Of a stretch of DNA of 64,000 bases, positions 11,411 through 24,500 are shown one piece after another. This DNA comes from Plantago ovata (lineage: Eukaryota > Streptophyta > Magnoliopsida > Lamiales > Plantaginaceae). The position numbers and the translations under genes were made by a program. Under the pieces are notes generated by a model that was given only the letters and a program-made list of their open reading frames with translations, was not told the DNA's origin and made no database searches. Position 1 is the stretch's first letter; every line of letters starts with the position of its first letter. The stretch covers positions 28,555,313 to 28,619,312 of the forward strand of contig CM051457.1 in assembly GCA_028274465.1 (NCBI GenBank). The letters run 5' to 3'.

Positions 11411-14304
11411 CGTTAGTTGTCTCCCTTGTAAGTTGTGCAAATTCACATGTCGATTGCTCTCCTCTCCTGTAGTAATTAAATATTTATCAATCCAATTGAT
11501 ATTTAGTTAACTTTTTTTTATTTGATAGAAATATGTTAATTATGTTGAATTAGATTCAATGGACTTAATTTATTACTAGAATTTGCGTCACCCGCTAGCA
11601 GGTGAAGGCGTTTTCTTGTATTAAATGTTGTTGTCTCTAACATTGTTTTTTTATCAACCATCTTAATAGAATAGAAATAAGAAATTTTGATCATAAAAAT
11701 AATAAATATGAAGAATATGTTACAAACAATTAGTCATGTTGGTATTTGCTATGTGCATAAAATTCAAATTAACCAGTGTGGAATGAATCCTCAAGTGGAT
11801 GGGTTTGGTCGATTAGATGACAAGACACCCAACAAAAGTAATTGAGACACACGCTATGCTAGTGTAGCGTTTTCTTGTCATAATATGTTGATTCCATGAA
11901 TAATAAAGTAGGATAGAATACAATTTATTCTCCGTGAGTATGACAAGTTCAAATTACAAATATCAAAAAACACCATGAATTCTTAAATAAGTTAGACTTC
12001 AAAATCGACCGTGCATTACTCACAAGAACCAACAGACCTGTTAGCTCTCTTAAATTTCTATAACAATATAATAAGACAAAATAACGAAAGAAACATTCAA
12101 TTTCATAATCAAAGTTAAGCGCGCCAATGAAAGCATTGTTTATAAGATGCACCATCATAGCCATTCCAAAAATCTCTTTTATATAATCATAATCCAGCTC
12201 AAACATTTCAATACCTTTGCCAGTTTGCTCTCATTTTGAGATAAAGCTTCAATATTCAGTACTCCTAATCTCTCAAAGTATTGAACAAAACTGATAGTAT
12301 AAACATAATACACATATAGCCAGCAGCATATTTTGATAGAATAAAAAAACTCAACAATCAATTAATTATGACTTACAGAGATCAAAGAAAAAACAAATCT
12401 GCAAATATGAGTAGTACTAACATGAAAAAGCTCGGAACCCCCAAACTCCAAGAGGCTCAACAAATAACCTGAAATCAATCAAATGGAAATGAAATTACTG
12501 AGAAGGGGAAAATACTTAATTATTCTAAGAGTTTGAATCATTACCTCATACCAACATCCTTTCACTGGAACATCATCGGTTTCCTTTAAAATTTAAACAT
12601 ACTGAATTTTACTTCGGCTTGACTACGGATCATTGTCTGGGTTGGTTGCAGATTATTGGCTGGATTTCTTCCACGACTTCTTCCACTTGACCTTCCATGT
12701 CGCATTGTCCAGGTGTTGATCGTAGATTTCACTCTAATATAGGTGGCATGCACCTTCCATTACTTTGACTCTAGGCCTCTCCTCCACAACTCGGCCCATA
12801 CGTATCCCTCCAAGAGTCGAGATCGGACTGTTAACACAAATAGTCATATACGTGAAATCAATTAAAATGCACAAAGAAGAAATCTGCAGTAGCAATGCCC
12901 GTCTCAGTCCATTAACAAGAGCATGAGCAGCAAGTTAAGCAAATTTAACCTCTGTTACTCCAAGAAATCAATGGCTAACACTAATACATACTAATTAACA
13001 TATATACCTCCTAGTCATAGGCTCCTACTTAATTTTCCAATTCGATCCAAGCGACTATTCTTCTTAGGTGTGCTTTGACAATCATCTACGTCGTCATCAT
13101 CATCTTCATCAACGGCGGCGGCAGGTGGTGTCATATTGTTTTTGTATTGGCCAAGATAAGAGAGAATATAATGATGAAAATATATTAAAAATAAAATTAA
13201 AATAATTTTTTTTTTTTTTTAATAATAATGATACATGTACGCACCACATGAAATTGAATAAGTAAGATCAATGGACTAAAATTGATTGTTAGGTCAATCA
13301 ATTGGGTGAATCAATCGGCTTATTATATTACTTTAAATTATAATTTTAGAAAGTAAATTATTAATAAAATTGAATTTAATTAATAAAAGAAGAAAATATT
13401 AATTGCATTAAATTGGATTTAGTTAATTAAAGTTAGAACAAACATTTATTGAAATTGCAAGATTGCTTGCTTGCAAGATAAACATCTTCAATGGATTAGA
13501 AATATTATTGTGATATTTTCTCCGCATATCACATAACAATCAATTATTTCAAATAAACACTACATATTTTTGGTTAATATAAGATTTGCTTATTTCTGGA
13601 ACGATCGAAATGAAGTTCAAACGTTTACGGATTAGCTATTATGTAAATTAATTAAATATTAATTTATACATAAATTATTTTCTGAATAAGATAATAACTT
13701 TTCACGGTTTCACGGTTATTAATTTATAGAGGGCATATTGTATTGTGCGCACACAACAGATAGAGATGTTAGGGTAGCTAAAAATAACATTGACAATATA
13801 AAAAAACCATTAAAAATGTAGTACTGGAAATAAATAAATTGGGTAGTGCAACAAAAGCGCTACCCCAGCCCCTTATCGGCTCTGCCCTCCGCCCTGTCAA
13901 TTCTTTACGTTTGTTTTGTTGACTTTTTCCACCTCCATTTGACCTATAATAAATTTGAAATCATAACGCAAATATGATTAATAAATTATATTATGAAAAT
14001 AGCTAGAGACATTATATTTTCACAATATACGCTCATAAATTATTATTTTTTATCAAAATTGAAACGAAGACAAATGTGAAAAAAAGAAAATTAAGATCGA
14101 TTAGTATAATTAGACGTTATGTCTAGAAGCTGAATTGGTTAAACCGTCAAACATATTCCTCTAAATTTTATCGCATTCTTCTTGATACAGTTAACCTGTC
14201 ATTTTCATAAATAGGTGGAATTGAATTATTATTATTATTATTATTTATTTATTTATTATTTTTAATTATTTTTTGTAAATGACCAATCTATTCTACTCCT
14301 ACAT

Positions 14305-14515
14305 CTTTTTTTTTAAACAATAAATTTTTTATTAATAAATAGAGCACAAAAAATGCTCGGACTAGTTACATAATAAACTGATAAAGTTCAAAATCTAAAC
14401 AAATCTCCAAGTCAACATACACAAGACCGATTTACACCAAACCTCCAACCAACCAATATTTGAGATAAACAATATTCAAACATAATAGTCCGAATCTAAC
14501 TTCCACTTCTCCTAC
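14305..14515 (-). mobile_element. LINE 3'-end fragment
   Basis: A plus-strand T-run is followed by 'gagcacaaaaaatgctcg' and 'gttacataataaa'. Both also occur next to the T-rich stretch at 32.06-32.17 kb. This fits the 3' tail of a minus-strand LINE. A partial CTCCTAC repeat on both sides hints at a target duplication but is not exact. Confidence 0.45.
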
Positions 14516-15055
14516 CCCTACTTCTAAACTATTAAACTATTGATTAACTACTTTGTAACTTCAAATATTTAAAACCACTCTTATGCATGCGTCGATGTTC
14601 GAACCCAACCCTTTCCTTGGTACTCAACCTCAAATTTTCATAAGGTTGGAATTGAAATATGATTAAAAATTAAGTAGACTTCTTGTGTGAACTTAAGCTC
14701 ACCCATTTGCGCAAGTGCTCTTAAATAAATACTCAGACAGTCAGACGTACTCAACTCAAACTAAATGCTTTCGTAATTAAGGATCTCTCAATTAAATTAA
14801 TGGTGACTTAATTAATCTTTATCTCTTATTAAACCACTACAAGTATTTTTATTTATTTATTTTTTTTTGAGAAATATTTTTATATTTTTTGGGAAATAGC
14901 AAATTTATTAATAATAAGGTAATAGTAATATACACACATACATAAACCACTACAAGTAGTAGCTAGCTAGTTGTAGTACTTTTTAAACCACTTACAGATT
15001 CTTCTCTTTTATTCTTTTTCGAACACACAAATTAAAACATCGATCATAGATCGAA

Positions 15056-18000
15056 ATGAAACACCAAAGAGTCTCTCAAGTACTAATTCCTTTATCTACA
15101 AAGCATCAAACACGAAGAAAAACACCAACAATCATCCTCTTCATAGCCTTAACATCACTTCTAACACTCATCCCCATATATTTCCAAACCAAACCATCCA
15201 TACAATCCATTACAACCCAACCTATACAAAATTCACTCCCACCAAATCCTCCTAAAACTCACCACCATCAAGTCTCCGCAGGTGACATGATGGTAGAGAA
15301 CACAGCGTCAAACAAACAAGTGGAAAGTCATGGTAACAAAACCGATGGAAACGTGAGAGTTGAGACATGCGACTTGTTTACGGGCGAGTGGGTCGCCAAT
15401 CCTGAAGGGCCGTATTACACGAACGTTACTTGTAATGCGATACAAGAGCATCAGAATTGCATGAAGTTTGGGAGACCCGATGCCGGGTTCTTGAAATGGA
15501 GGTGGAAGCCCGATGGATGCGAGTTGCCGATTTTTGACCCGGCACGGTTCTTGGAAATGGTTAGAGGGAAGTCGTTAGGATTTGTTGGTGATTCTGTGGC
15601 GAGGAATCACATGCAGTCGTTGATTTGCCTCTTGTCGAGAGTAAGTATCCATCATCTCTATCTTATTCCTTAATGCCTCTTTTCAAATTTTCTGTTTGGG
15701 GATATGTAGTATTAGTCAACTTGTTTTCACGCGGTCTGGTAATTCTTTGTGAATTATGTGACCTTGAAGGAAACATTATTCTAGTGTTTGAAACTTGGAA
15801 GAAGTTAGAACAATACAACATATGGAGAGTCTGGACATATAAAAAATGGCAAAAAATACTTCTCCGTACACGATCAAACTTCCAATTTAATTTTGTTGAC
15901 TTTTTCTAGGCTCCATTTGACTTCGAATTAATCCTAAATCGCATCGGAAAAAAATATTTTGAACTTATATTATGAAAATGGAAATCTGATATTTTCATAA
16001 TATAAGTTCAATTTTTTTTCCCTGTACGATTCATGATTAATTTCGAAATCAAATGGGAAGTTTGATTGTGGACAGAGGAAATAGTAACCTAAAATTACAA
16101 AAAGAATACTTCATTCGTCTTAGAAAATTTTACCCACTTAACTTTTTTGTCAACAACTTTCGATTTTAACTACAAATTACTTTTTAATTGTAATAGTAAA
16201 ATATTGGACGCCCTACCAATTAGTCTTATTTGCTTCCATACTTTGCCATTTGAATACTACCACAATTTTTTTTACATATTAATCTCATTAGTTTTAGTAC
16301 TCGGGTACTTGAATTTTAGTACGTACCCCGCTAATTATCGTAGGTAAAACTTGTACTACTATTTAAGTACCCAACACATTTAGTATCCCCTAATTATGGT
16401 ACCCGGATACTTAAGTTTTAGTACCCGACAATTAGTATTCATTAGTTTTAGTACTCGATACTTGTATTTAGTACCCGGATACTTTTTTTTTAACAATCAA
16501 TCTAAAAGTGAGACCAAATGGTGACTAATGAGACTGAATTGTAAAATATTTTGTGGTGTGATTCATTTGGTAAGTAGGTCCAATTTATTTGACCATTTGG
16601 TAAAAATGCGTCCTATGTACAACTTGACAGCAGTATATCATGAAACTATAGAAAAAGGCGTCCTATGTACAACTTTAGTACTTTGGAGTACCAAAACATG
16701 ATTTTCACATGTATGTAACACGTATCCATTTTTTCTATTGTTTCATAATTTTTCGTCGGTCGGGTTAGTGCTTGCCATGTATTGTTCACTTTTTTCCTAT
16801 TAAATTGAAAAAGTAATAAAATTAAAAAATATTTTGCAATAAAGTACCTAAATTGTACATATCCACTATGAATAATATAAATTGAACACGTTAAAGTGTT
16901 TCAAATGGATTTTATCCGAAACACACACATACTTCTTTTATTTATGAAAAGCCATGAGTCAAACTAAATAGGCACATAAATAAAATAAATAAAATGATAG
17001 AAATTCAAATCTTTCAAAATTTAAACTAATGAATCATTTATACATACGTACATAAATCAATGAATTGCCAAAATAATACTTTGGGAAAAATTGTGCAGGC
17101 CAAAATTATTGGTCATATGAAATACAGAACATGAAACGGTATGCCAATTGTAATAATAAACTAAGCCTGTGACAACCAAATTAGCTCGGTAAACTACTCC
17201 ACCTCCAACCAATAAGTCGGGAATTCGAGTCACCACGGGGTAAATAGAAAATTATTATTGATCCTCGCTTTGCCGTTTAAAAAAATAATAATAAACTAAG
17301 ACTGAATGTTAGAAACTTGTTTGCAGGCCAAATACGAAATCCAGTTATATAGTCAAGCGCAACGTTCTTGTCCATTGTATCGAGCCAATCTTTTATATAT
17401 TTTAATCATACTAATGTCAACATCAAGATACCCTTGCAAGCAACTTAAAATAGAAACCAATTGACGAGGAAAAAAAACTCAAAATGTAAATGTACTAAAC
17501 ACAAAATAGAAAGAATATATATCTGCTATACGTTTATTGATATAGGTTTCATATTTAGGTGTATAAGATAGTAGAACTAAATGTCCCATTATATAATATT
17601 GATACAGGTTGTTCATCCGGAAGATGTATCTGCAACCTTAGATGAGAACAGATTGTACATATACAAAGAATACAATTTCAACATTTCCATCATCTCCTCA
17701 CCTTATTTGATTCGAACGGTAAAACCCGACCCAAATGACTATACCCGGCCATTCAATCTCTACCTGGACGAACTCGACTTGACATGGACTAGCAAAATCG
17801 AAAGTTTCGATTACATAATAATCTCTGCTGGTCAATGGTTCTTCCGCCCTACCTACTTCCATCTAAATAATTCCCTTATAGGCTGCCTCTATTGTCCTGA
17901 ACCCAACGTAACGCACTTTCCTTCATATTTTAGCTATCGACATGCATTCAAAACCGCGCTTAAAGCCATTAACAGTGCACCAAATTTCAAGGGTGTGACA

Positions 18001-18387
18001 TTCTTGAGGACTTTTGCACCGTCACATTTTGAGGGCGGGCCATGGGACAACGGTGGGGATTGTGAACGGACAAGGCCTTTTAAGAGGAACGAGACTGCCA
18101 TGGAAGATTATGTTAGAGAATTGTATTCAATTCAGTTGGAGGAGCTGAACATTGCTCAAATGGAAAGCAACAGTGGTGGTGGGAAGTTCAGATTGTTTGA
18201 TGCTACAAAACCTATGTTGTTGAGGCCGGATGGACATCCAAGTAAATACGGACATTGGCCAGTGACAAATCAAACATTTAACAACGATTGTGTTCATTGG
18301 TGTCTGCCGGGTCCGATTGATTCGTGGAATGATTTTTTGGAGGAATTGTTGAAAAGAGAAACAGGAAAAATGAAAGTACATCATTAG
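15056..18387 (+). CDS. Trichome birefringence-like (TBL) polysaccharide O-acetyltransferase, copy A
   Basis: Exons 15056-15640 and 17608-18387 give 454 aa; the 1967-nt intron is in phase 0 after 'LLSR'. N-terminal Arg/Lys, then one membrane anchor (about residues 25-43), a Pro/His-rich stalk, and the PMR5N domain with '[17 protein letters not shown]' from about residue 102. The GDSV motif is at 178-181 and the C-terminal catalytic pair at Asp422-x-x-His425 ('DCVHWCLPG'). This is the type II Golgi layout of the DUF231 family, which adds acetyl groups to cell-wall polymers. Sequence around 'GDSVxRNxMQSxICLLS' resembles the clade of TBL19-22 and AXY4/TBL27 (xyloglucan), but the substrate is an inference. 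The intron holds a MITE, a SINE and a repeat array. The neighbouring copy B lies 3.1 kb downstream in the same direction. Confidence 0.9.
15857..16083. mobile_element. Stowaway-like MITE in TBL copy A intron
   Basis: A 223-bp palindromic block (15859-16081) between TA dinucleotides. The left arm 'cgatcaaacttcc' pairs with the right arm 'ggaagtttgattg', and the centre repeats 'ttatattatgaaaat' inverted. A further half-element, related to the left arm of Stowaway, follows at about 16108-16205. Confidence 0.65.
16280..16490. repeat. Degenerate GTAC-centred repeat array
   Basis: Roughly eight variants of 'TTTTAGTACCCGGATACTT' and its relatives are packed into about 210 bp of the TBL intron. Many cores are palindromic (GTAC, AAGTACTT-like). 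No element family recognised. Confidence 0.55.
17151..17299 (+). mobile_element. tRNA-derived SINE with 15-bp target duplication
   Basis: TAATAATAAACTAAG lies at 17151-17165 and 17285-17299. The 119-bp insert contains A-box-like 'TTAGCTCGGTAAAC', B-box-like 'GGGAATTCGAGTC' and the 3' end 'GCCGTTTAAAAAAATAA' shared with the SINE at 8.85 kb. It sits in the intron of TBL copy A in the sense direction. Confidence 0.8.
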
Positions 18388-18734
18388 TCATGTAATTTTA
18401 TTTGTTTTCCTTTTGATACCATATCAAGTCAAAATATAAGAATTTGTATATTAATACTGATTCATGTGTAATTAAAATTAAATTTCATCATATACTGTAT
18501 GTTGCTATAAACATTTTGATTTTGGTATAAGTTGGTTTTGTGTTGGTGATGTACTAGCAGTGTATTCCGTTCGCGCTCTCTTAATATTTTTTATTTTTTA
18601 TGTACAAATGTACAATTATTTTTGTCGTTTAAAAAAAAACCAAAAGATTCATGTTTTTCTTTTGGGGTCATTGCACGTATGATTCAAACTTTAGTTTTGG
18701 ATTAGCTATTTGCACCTTGTTGACTTGGGCTTCT

Positions 18735-18895
18735 TAATCAAATGTTTTTTTTAAACGACAAATATTACAACTATTCTCTATACTACTGCTATACGGCATC
18801 TTATACCGTCTTATATCTCCACAACTAAACTACTTTATGTCTTCACTGGGGATCGAACCATGCACATCTCCTTCACTATGTTATGTTTACGAAGA
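18735..18895 (-). repeat. SINE, minus strand
   Basis: A plus-strand T-run leads into 'aaacgacaaatattacaa' and ends after 'ggggatcgaaccatgcacatctcc', whose reverse complement carries a B-box (GGTTCGATCCCC). It is very similar to the copy at 35.76-35.95 kb. No target duplication was seen. Confidence 0.6.
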
Positions 18896-18937
18896 ATATA
18901 TAGGTTTGCGAACACTCTTTTAGTTTTTACGAATAAT

Positions 18938-19393
18938 TTTTTTTTTTTTTTAAGCGGCTAAAATTTATTAATCACAACCAAAGGAATTTACAACAAGTGC
19001 ATAAGAGGTGCACAACGCGTAAAAGCCTCAAGGCTTACAACCAAATGAGAAAAAATAAAAGGTCAAGGGGCCGTTGTTCCACCAACTCATAATCAAGTCC
19101 TAAGAAGGGTGCATACCATTCGTTGCAAGTTTAGTAAACTTAGCTAGATACGAAGAATGATTTTCTCCTTAAGGCCACGAGGCTTTCACGGAAAATTAAG
19201 GACTCAAACCCCAAACACCGAAGACAAAGCTTCAAGGTACAAGCAAAGCACCTATTCTACGTACAACAACCAATACGAAAGAGCACGACTAGATCTACCC
19301 CTAAACTACACCACACCATCAAGAAAACAAGGATCATCATCACCACACTTCCGGGGAAAGGACCACGTCACAACCAAACTAGAACCACTTTGA
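18938..19393 (-). mobile_element. LINE 3' untranslated fragment
   Basis: It opens with a plus-strand T-run (poly(A) of a minus insert). It shares several blocks with the LINE at 40.8 kb, including 'aagtgcataag', 'gatgcaca'-like text and 'cgttgcaagtttag.aacttagc'. No reverse transcriptase remains. The short plus-strand frame at 19157-19393 lies inside it and is not a gene. Confidence 0.6.
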
Positions 19394-19510
19394 CTAATAA
19401 TGATGTTATAAGTAATTTTATAAATAAAAAATAATAATAATGTTATAAATAGAAAATAATAATAATGCTATAAGTAATTTTAGAAAACACTCCAAGAATT
19501 CTTTATGATA

Positions 19511-19750
19511 TACTCCATCCGTTTTACTGTAATTTATCCACTTTGACTTTTTTCGGTCAACAGTATTCAACTTTGACTTCGCATTACTTTTAAACTATAA
19601 TGATAGTGTATTTGAAAAAATCATATTATGAAAATGTAGGACCTAAATTTTCATAATATAGTTTTATCATTATAGTTTAAGGGTAATCGAGAGTAAACGT
19701 TAAAAGTTATTTATCGAAAAAAATTAAATTGGATAATTCCAAACGGGGTA
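19511..19750. mobile_element. Stowaway MITE, first of a tandem pair
   Basis: A 236-bp palindrome (19513-19748) starting CTCCATCCGTTTTACTG and ending in a worn complement, with TA on both sides. The centre is 'tcatattatgaaaatgtagg' paired with 'cctaaattttcataatat'. Confidence 0.75.
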
Positions 19751-19997
19751 TACTCCCTCCGTTCTCTCAAAAGTGTCATGTTTCGACTTTTTTGGGTCAA
19801 CAACTTTCAATATTTACCCCCGATTACTCTTAAACTATAATGATAAAGTATATAACGAAATTATATTATGAAATTATAGGTTCTATATTTTTATAATACT
19901 ATATCATTATAGTTTAAGAGTAATTATAAGTCAAAGTTAAAATATATTGACCGAAAAAAGTCAAAAATATGAGACTTTTGAGAGAACGGATGGAGTA
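19751..19997. mobile_element. Stowaway MITE, second of a tandem pair
   Basis: A 243-bp palindrome (19753-19995) starting CTCCCTCCGTTCTCTCAAAA and ending TTTTGAGAGAACGGATGGAG, with TA on both sides. The ends are a textbook Stowaway match and nearly perfect complements, so this copy is younger than its neighbour. Confidence 0.88.
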
Positions 19998-21515
19998 CCG
20001 TATTACCAAATTTCATAGCTTCTCTTAAAAGCACAAGCCTTATCAGTAGCACTTGGGCCTTATCAGTAGATGGATAGAAAAAGTGTTATTATGACGCGCT
20101 TCAATTATTCAATCCCATGGGCCATAGCCATGATAGCCAAGGACTTGTGACAAACCATGCGTATCCAACTTGCAGTGGGCGGCCCAAGACATATATAGCA
20201 GCAGCATCACAACTTCCATAAGGGGCTAAACAATCGTTAACACAGGGTTGTGCAAGCGATCAATTCCGGTCCATTTGATCGGTTATCCGATTATACGAAT
20301 GACAACTAGAATGCAATCCGTTATCCAATCCATATTGAACGAATCGGATGGCGGATATATCCTCACGATCCAGATAAACTCGTATATATTCAAATCCGCT
20401 CTCCGCTCTCTGATTGTAAGTTGAACTCAAGAAAAGATGAAGAACAAACATAAACAATTTTTTTCAGATTCAAACGAAAGAGAGTGATACAAGTTTCCAC
20501 CAAGTTTACACTAATCAATAGAAATCTCCGAACTCACAATCAAGATGAATCCTTGTGCAAATCCCGAATCTCTTGATGATAATCAAGCTCCAAATCAATG
20601 GGCATGTGTTAGTGACTCTGCTAGAGCTCTCAAAACTATTACAAAAGTAAAAATATATGAAAATGTAAATGAAGATTGAGTTTTGATGAAAGAATCCCGT
20701 CTGTAAATTCGAACGAGGCCAAGCGCCCAGTATTCTGTGCCAAGGGCCTAAGATACTGGCGCCCAAAAAACCATAAAATCATAGAGTGGGCCCAAGGGCC
20801 CCATGGATTCTAGGTAGAGCCCAACTCCTGGTCCATGAAATCTTAAGTGTTTTGCTCTAATTAAGAGGCCATCCGAGCCCACAAGAACGTGCATCTTCAC
20901 TCTTATTTGATCACGAGCACATCCACGGAGATTGAGGGAACTTCAACGAGGTCAACTTGCATCCAAAATGCAGTGTTTTTGGATCCAAAATCACCAAAAC
21001 ATAACTAAGTGCCTAAAATATGCAAAACAAATGAAAAGTGATTCTATTATACAAAACTAGCCAAAAAAAAAAAAAAAAAAAGGACGATAATGATCTGGGT
21101 CCACGAAGTAACCACTCCCATCCATGATGAAATCCCTATACTACCCACCCTTTAAATTAAGATTGTCCTCAAGGAGTCAAGGTTCACCAGTTTTGGCCGC
21201 AACTTTATTAATCTTTCGGTTCGGACCAACTATGTGCGCGCGCCTCTATTGAACGTGCTGCACACACCGAAAATAGAAATGCAAATGACAACATAATAAT
21301 CATACTTCATACTACAAGCAAAAACATTCATCCATAATTTGACCAAATAATACCATTTTCTCATACTTGCCACCATGACTTCATTAATAACAATTTAAAC
21401 CCATGACATGTCACCTAATAGTTTCAAATCAAATCTTATATAATATGTCTGCTAGCCCACTCACTTTTCCCGTATCACCCTTCTTCTCAACACCTCCCAA
21501 GCTAAGCACTTAACA
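19998..21515. other. Intergenic between the two TBL genes
   Basis: No gene is seen. At 20243 a CAGGGTTGTGC start could be a hAT-type end, but I found no partner terminus. Bases 20500-21060 are GC-richer, with runs such as 'gggcccaagggcccc', probably decayed repeat. A17-like tract near 21062. The last 100 bases are the promoter and leader of TBL copy B. Confidence 0.45.
21435..21444 (+). promoter_or_regulatory. TATA box of TBL copy B
   Basis: TTATATAATA lies about 75 bp upstream of the ATG at 21516, the usual distance for a plant gene with a short leader. Confidence 0.5.
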
Positions 21516-24500
21516 ATGGAGCTTCTCTTCAAAAGAAGCTCCAATAACCTAAGCAAGAAAACCAAAACCATCATCATCCTTCTCCCAATAACACTAATCC
21601 TCGTGACCGTAATCCGCTTAAACTACCCTTTCCCCAAATACCCTGCCCCATTATCCAAAAACCCGGCCCATGTAGCCGCTCCATACCATGCAGTTGACGA
21701 TATCAAGATAACGGATAGTCAAGAAGACTGCGATGTGTTTACGGGTGAATGGGTACCGAATCCGGATGCTCCATATTACACGAACAAGACGTGTTGGGCC
21801 ATCCATGAGCACCAGAACTGCATGAAGTACGGGCGACCCGATACCGAGTTCTTGAAGTGGAAATGGAAACCCGATGGGTGTGAGTTACCGGTTCTTAACC
21901 CGTTTCAGTTCTTGGATATAGTTCGGGATAAGTCGTTAGCTTTTGTTGGGGATTCGGTTGGAAGGAACCAGATGCAGTCCATGATATGCCTCTTATCCAG
22001 GGTATGTTATTTTTCTTTTTCCTTTTCTTTTTTTTTTTTTTTGCCTTCGAGTTATTAATTTTGTCGCATTACGGCATTACATTATTAGTATTAATAATTA
22101 ATATTATGTGATCTCGTAAGTTATCATATGTGTGTTTGATTCGAATCAATTGGTCACCTTTTGTTAAATCTGACCAAAGATCAAATAAGGCGATTCGACT
22201 ATATATAATGAGTATTATTTTGTAAATGTTGGTGCTTTATTTGAAAACCTAATATATTGATTTTCAAACCATGTTAAATAACATTTATTAGCTATTCGGT
22301 TTTTGTTTTTTTTTAATGAGTACTACTAGTCGTAGTAAATATTTTGTAATGGTGGAGGAAATACTGAAATAGTAGTCATTGTTTAGTGTAAGTTTAAGAA
22401 GGAAAATGTTAAATGTGATTTCGAGGCTTTCAGTTTAGATGTCACTATTGGGTTTCTATTGGTTCGCTAAGGTAATTTTTGGAAGTATTAGTTATTGTTG
22501 GATCACATGTGTATACAGAACAAATTGCCCGAAACTTGTGAACGTAAATATCTCGTTTTCCACGAAGTACCTAGATTTCGCCGAAGTATACAGTTCACAA
22601 TGTCTTGGGGTAAGTGAGACTCTTTGCATTAATTAATAAAGCTAGCTCAAACCTTTATTCGGTGTATATGTTTGTTAAACGAACTGATAAGGTGACAGAT
22701 AGCTGATAGTATACTGATAGCTGGTTAGTCACTTTATTTTTTAATAAACTATATAGATTATCTTCTCAAATCATTCACTTTGAAATTCCACTAACTTATT
22801 ATGGTCAATATAGTGACATCACTAATTATATGATACTAATTCACCTTGGAGTAGTAGCTAACAATGTCTAACTGTTCTGAACGTACGTAATTATGTAGAA
22901 AGATTGGTTAAATCTATAATCACGTCATTATGAAGACTTTAGGTGTTATGAGTGTTTGTCGACTTAAGAAATCACATCAATTCGAATGGTATGGTTGAAT
23001 AATCTTGTCAGGTGGTTACACTGATATTAACGTCTAATTAGTCATTAAAATTTAAAAGCTATAGAACTTAAGAATGAATTAGTAGTACTGTATGGTAGCA
23101 AAACATTATTATTGTGGTACAAGGCGCAAAATGACCCACTAGAGATGATATCTTTGATGACTACAAGTAGCTAGCTATACTCCAAATTATGGTGATAATG
23201 ATATTATTTCCAGCTAATTATGGTGTATTATTCCTGAGGAAATTATTGATATATATCTTGTTTAAAATTCAAATATTGGTGTTAGAATATAGTCAGTAAT
23301 TAGCTGGATAGAATTGGAAGTTTTGTCCAGTAGAACAGAAGCAAATGTATCTGCATGGAGAACCCCAAGTTCAAGTGTGCCTATCCTTGTCTTCCAACAC
23401 AAGTAAAGGTACTGGCATGGGCAAGCCATTCGATAAAAGCAAAACACCCGAAAAAATAAAAAAGGAAAAAAAGGAGTGAATGTTTGAAGAAATTCTGACA
23501 ATAATTTTTTTAATGTGACATCTTTTGTATCAACACTAGTACTTTACTGCGAAATCACTTCTGTAAAGGGCGGGTCGAACCCTATACGTCTACTTCTCTA
23601 CTCAATTTCACTGCACCACCTTGTAGTTATGATTAAAAAAAAATTTAACTACGTAGAGTCTACATTAACCAACCGATCTATTTAGGTTGATTTGAAACCT
23701 TTACAAGAGAATCAAATTTCTCTAGATTAAATGAAAGTGATCCACTTAGGCTTAGCATAGAGAGAATTGGTTGAACTAATATGGCTGATATTCAAAAGCA
23801 ATCTTAAATACATGTATCCCACTAATGGTGATAGATCGTGTTTCTCCTCTAGCAGTTCGAAATTATTGTACCTAACATAACATCTAACTTTATTTTGTTG
23901 GAAAGTAATAGTAGTTGAAATTATTGTACCTATATATACACTACTCCAGAATATGAGAATTGAATAGTGTAATCTTTGTTGTTTAGAAGAAAAAGAAGAA
24001 AAAAAAAAAGACCCTCCAAAGTTACACATGCTGATTTAGATTTAGAGCGGGGTTGGAAATTGGTTTGAGCCAGGATTTAAAATCTAACAAACATGATCTA
24101 GGTTAAAAGAACATTATTAGTCTCATTAAAAAAAACCATAATCATGATTACAAATTGGAATAGGTAAAAATATAGAAATGGTTTGGCACATTTATTTATT
24201 GTTTTTCTTGTTCAATATAAACTGTACTCGAATAGTGGAAATAAAATGGGAAAGTGGCAGGGTACATGGTACAATAAGTAGGGAATCCAATCTAGGGAAC
24301 GTGAGCACGTCAACAGATAAATCCTAGATCTACAATTTCTGTTTTTGTTCCTATACTATTATACTAACTTGAATATAAATTTTTTAAGTAGTAGAAGTAG
24401 AAAATAGCAGAGACAGCAGAAATGTCTGTCGATCTTGGAGATTTGGTTCACTAACCTCCACCAAACCCCTGACCATGTTACACTTATTTAACTTATATAT

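Larger units (their letters stand above)
10263..15055. other. Intergenic, repeat-rich, no supported gene
   Basis: No convincing gene lies here. Present are a G20 run (10533-10552), a cluster of diverged repeat units (about 10920-11410), an A/T-rich middle, a weak palindrome near 13.9-14.1 kb resembling a worn Stowaway MITE, and a T-run followed by LINE-tail-like sequence from about 14305. A 38-codon minus-strand frame at about 13.0-13.13 kb encodes an acidic peptide (MTPPAAAVDEDDDDD...). It has no flanking exon I can join, so I do not call it. Confidence 0.5.

Noticed and set aside
20243-20460. hAT transposon starting CAGGGTTGTGC, with a 65-codon minus frame
   Set aside because: No matching inverted terminus or 8-bp duplication found; kept only as a remark in the spacer entry.
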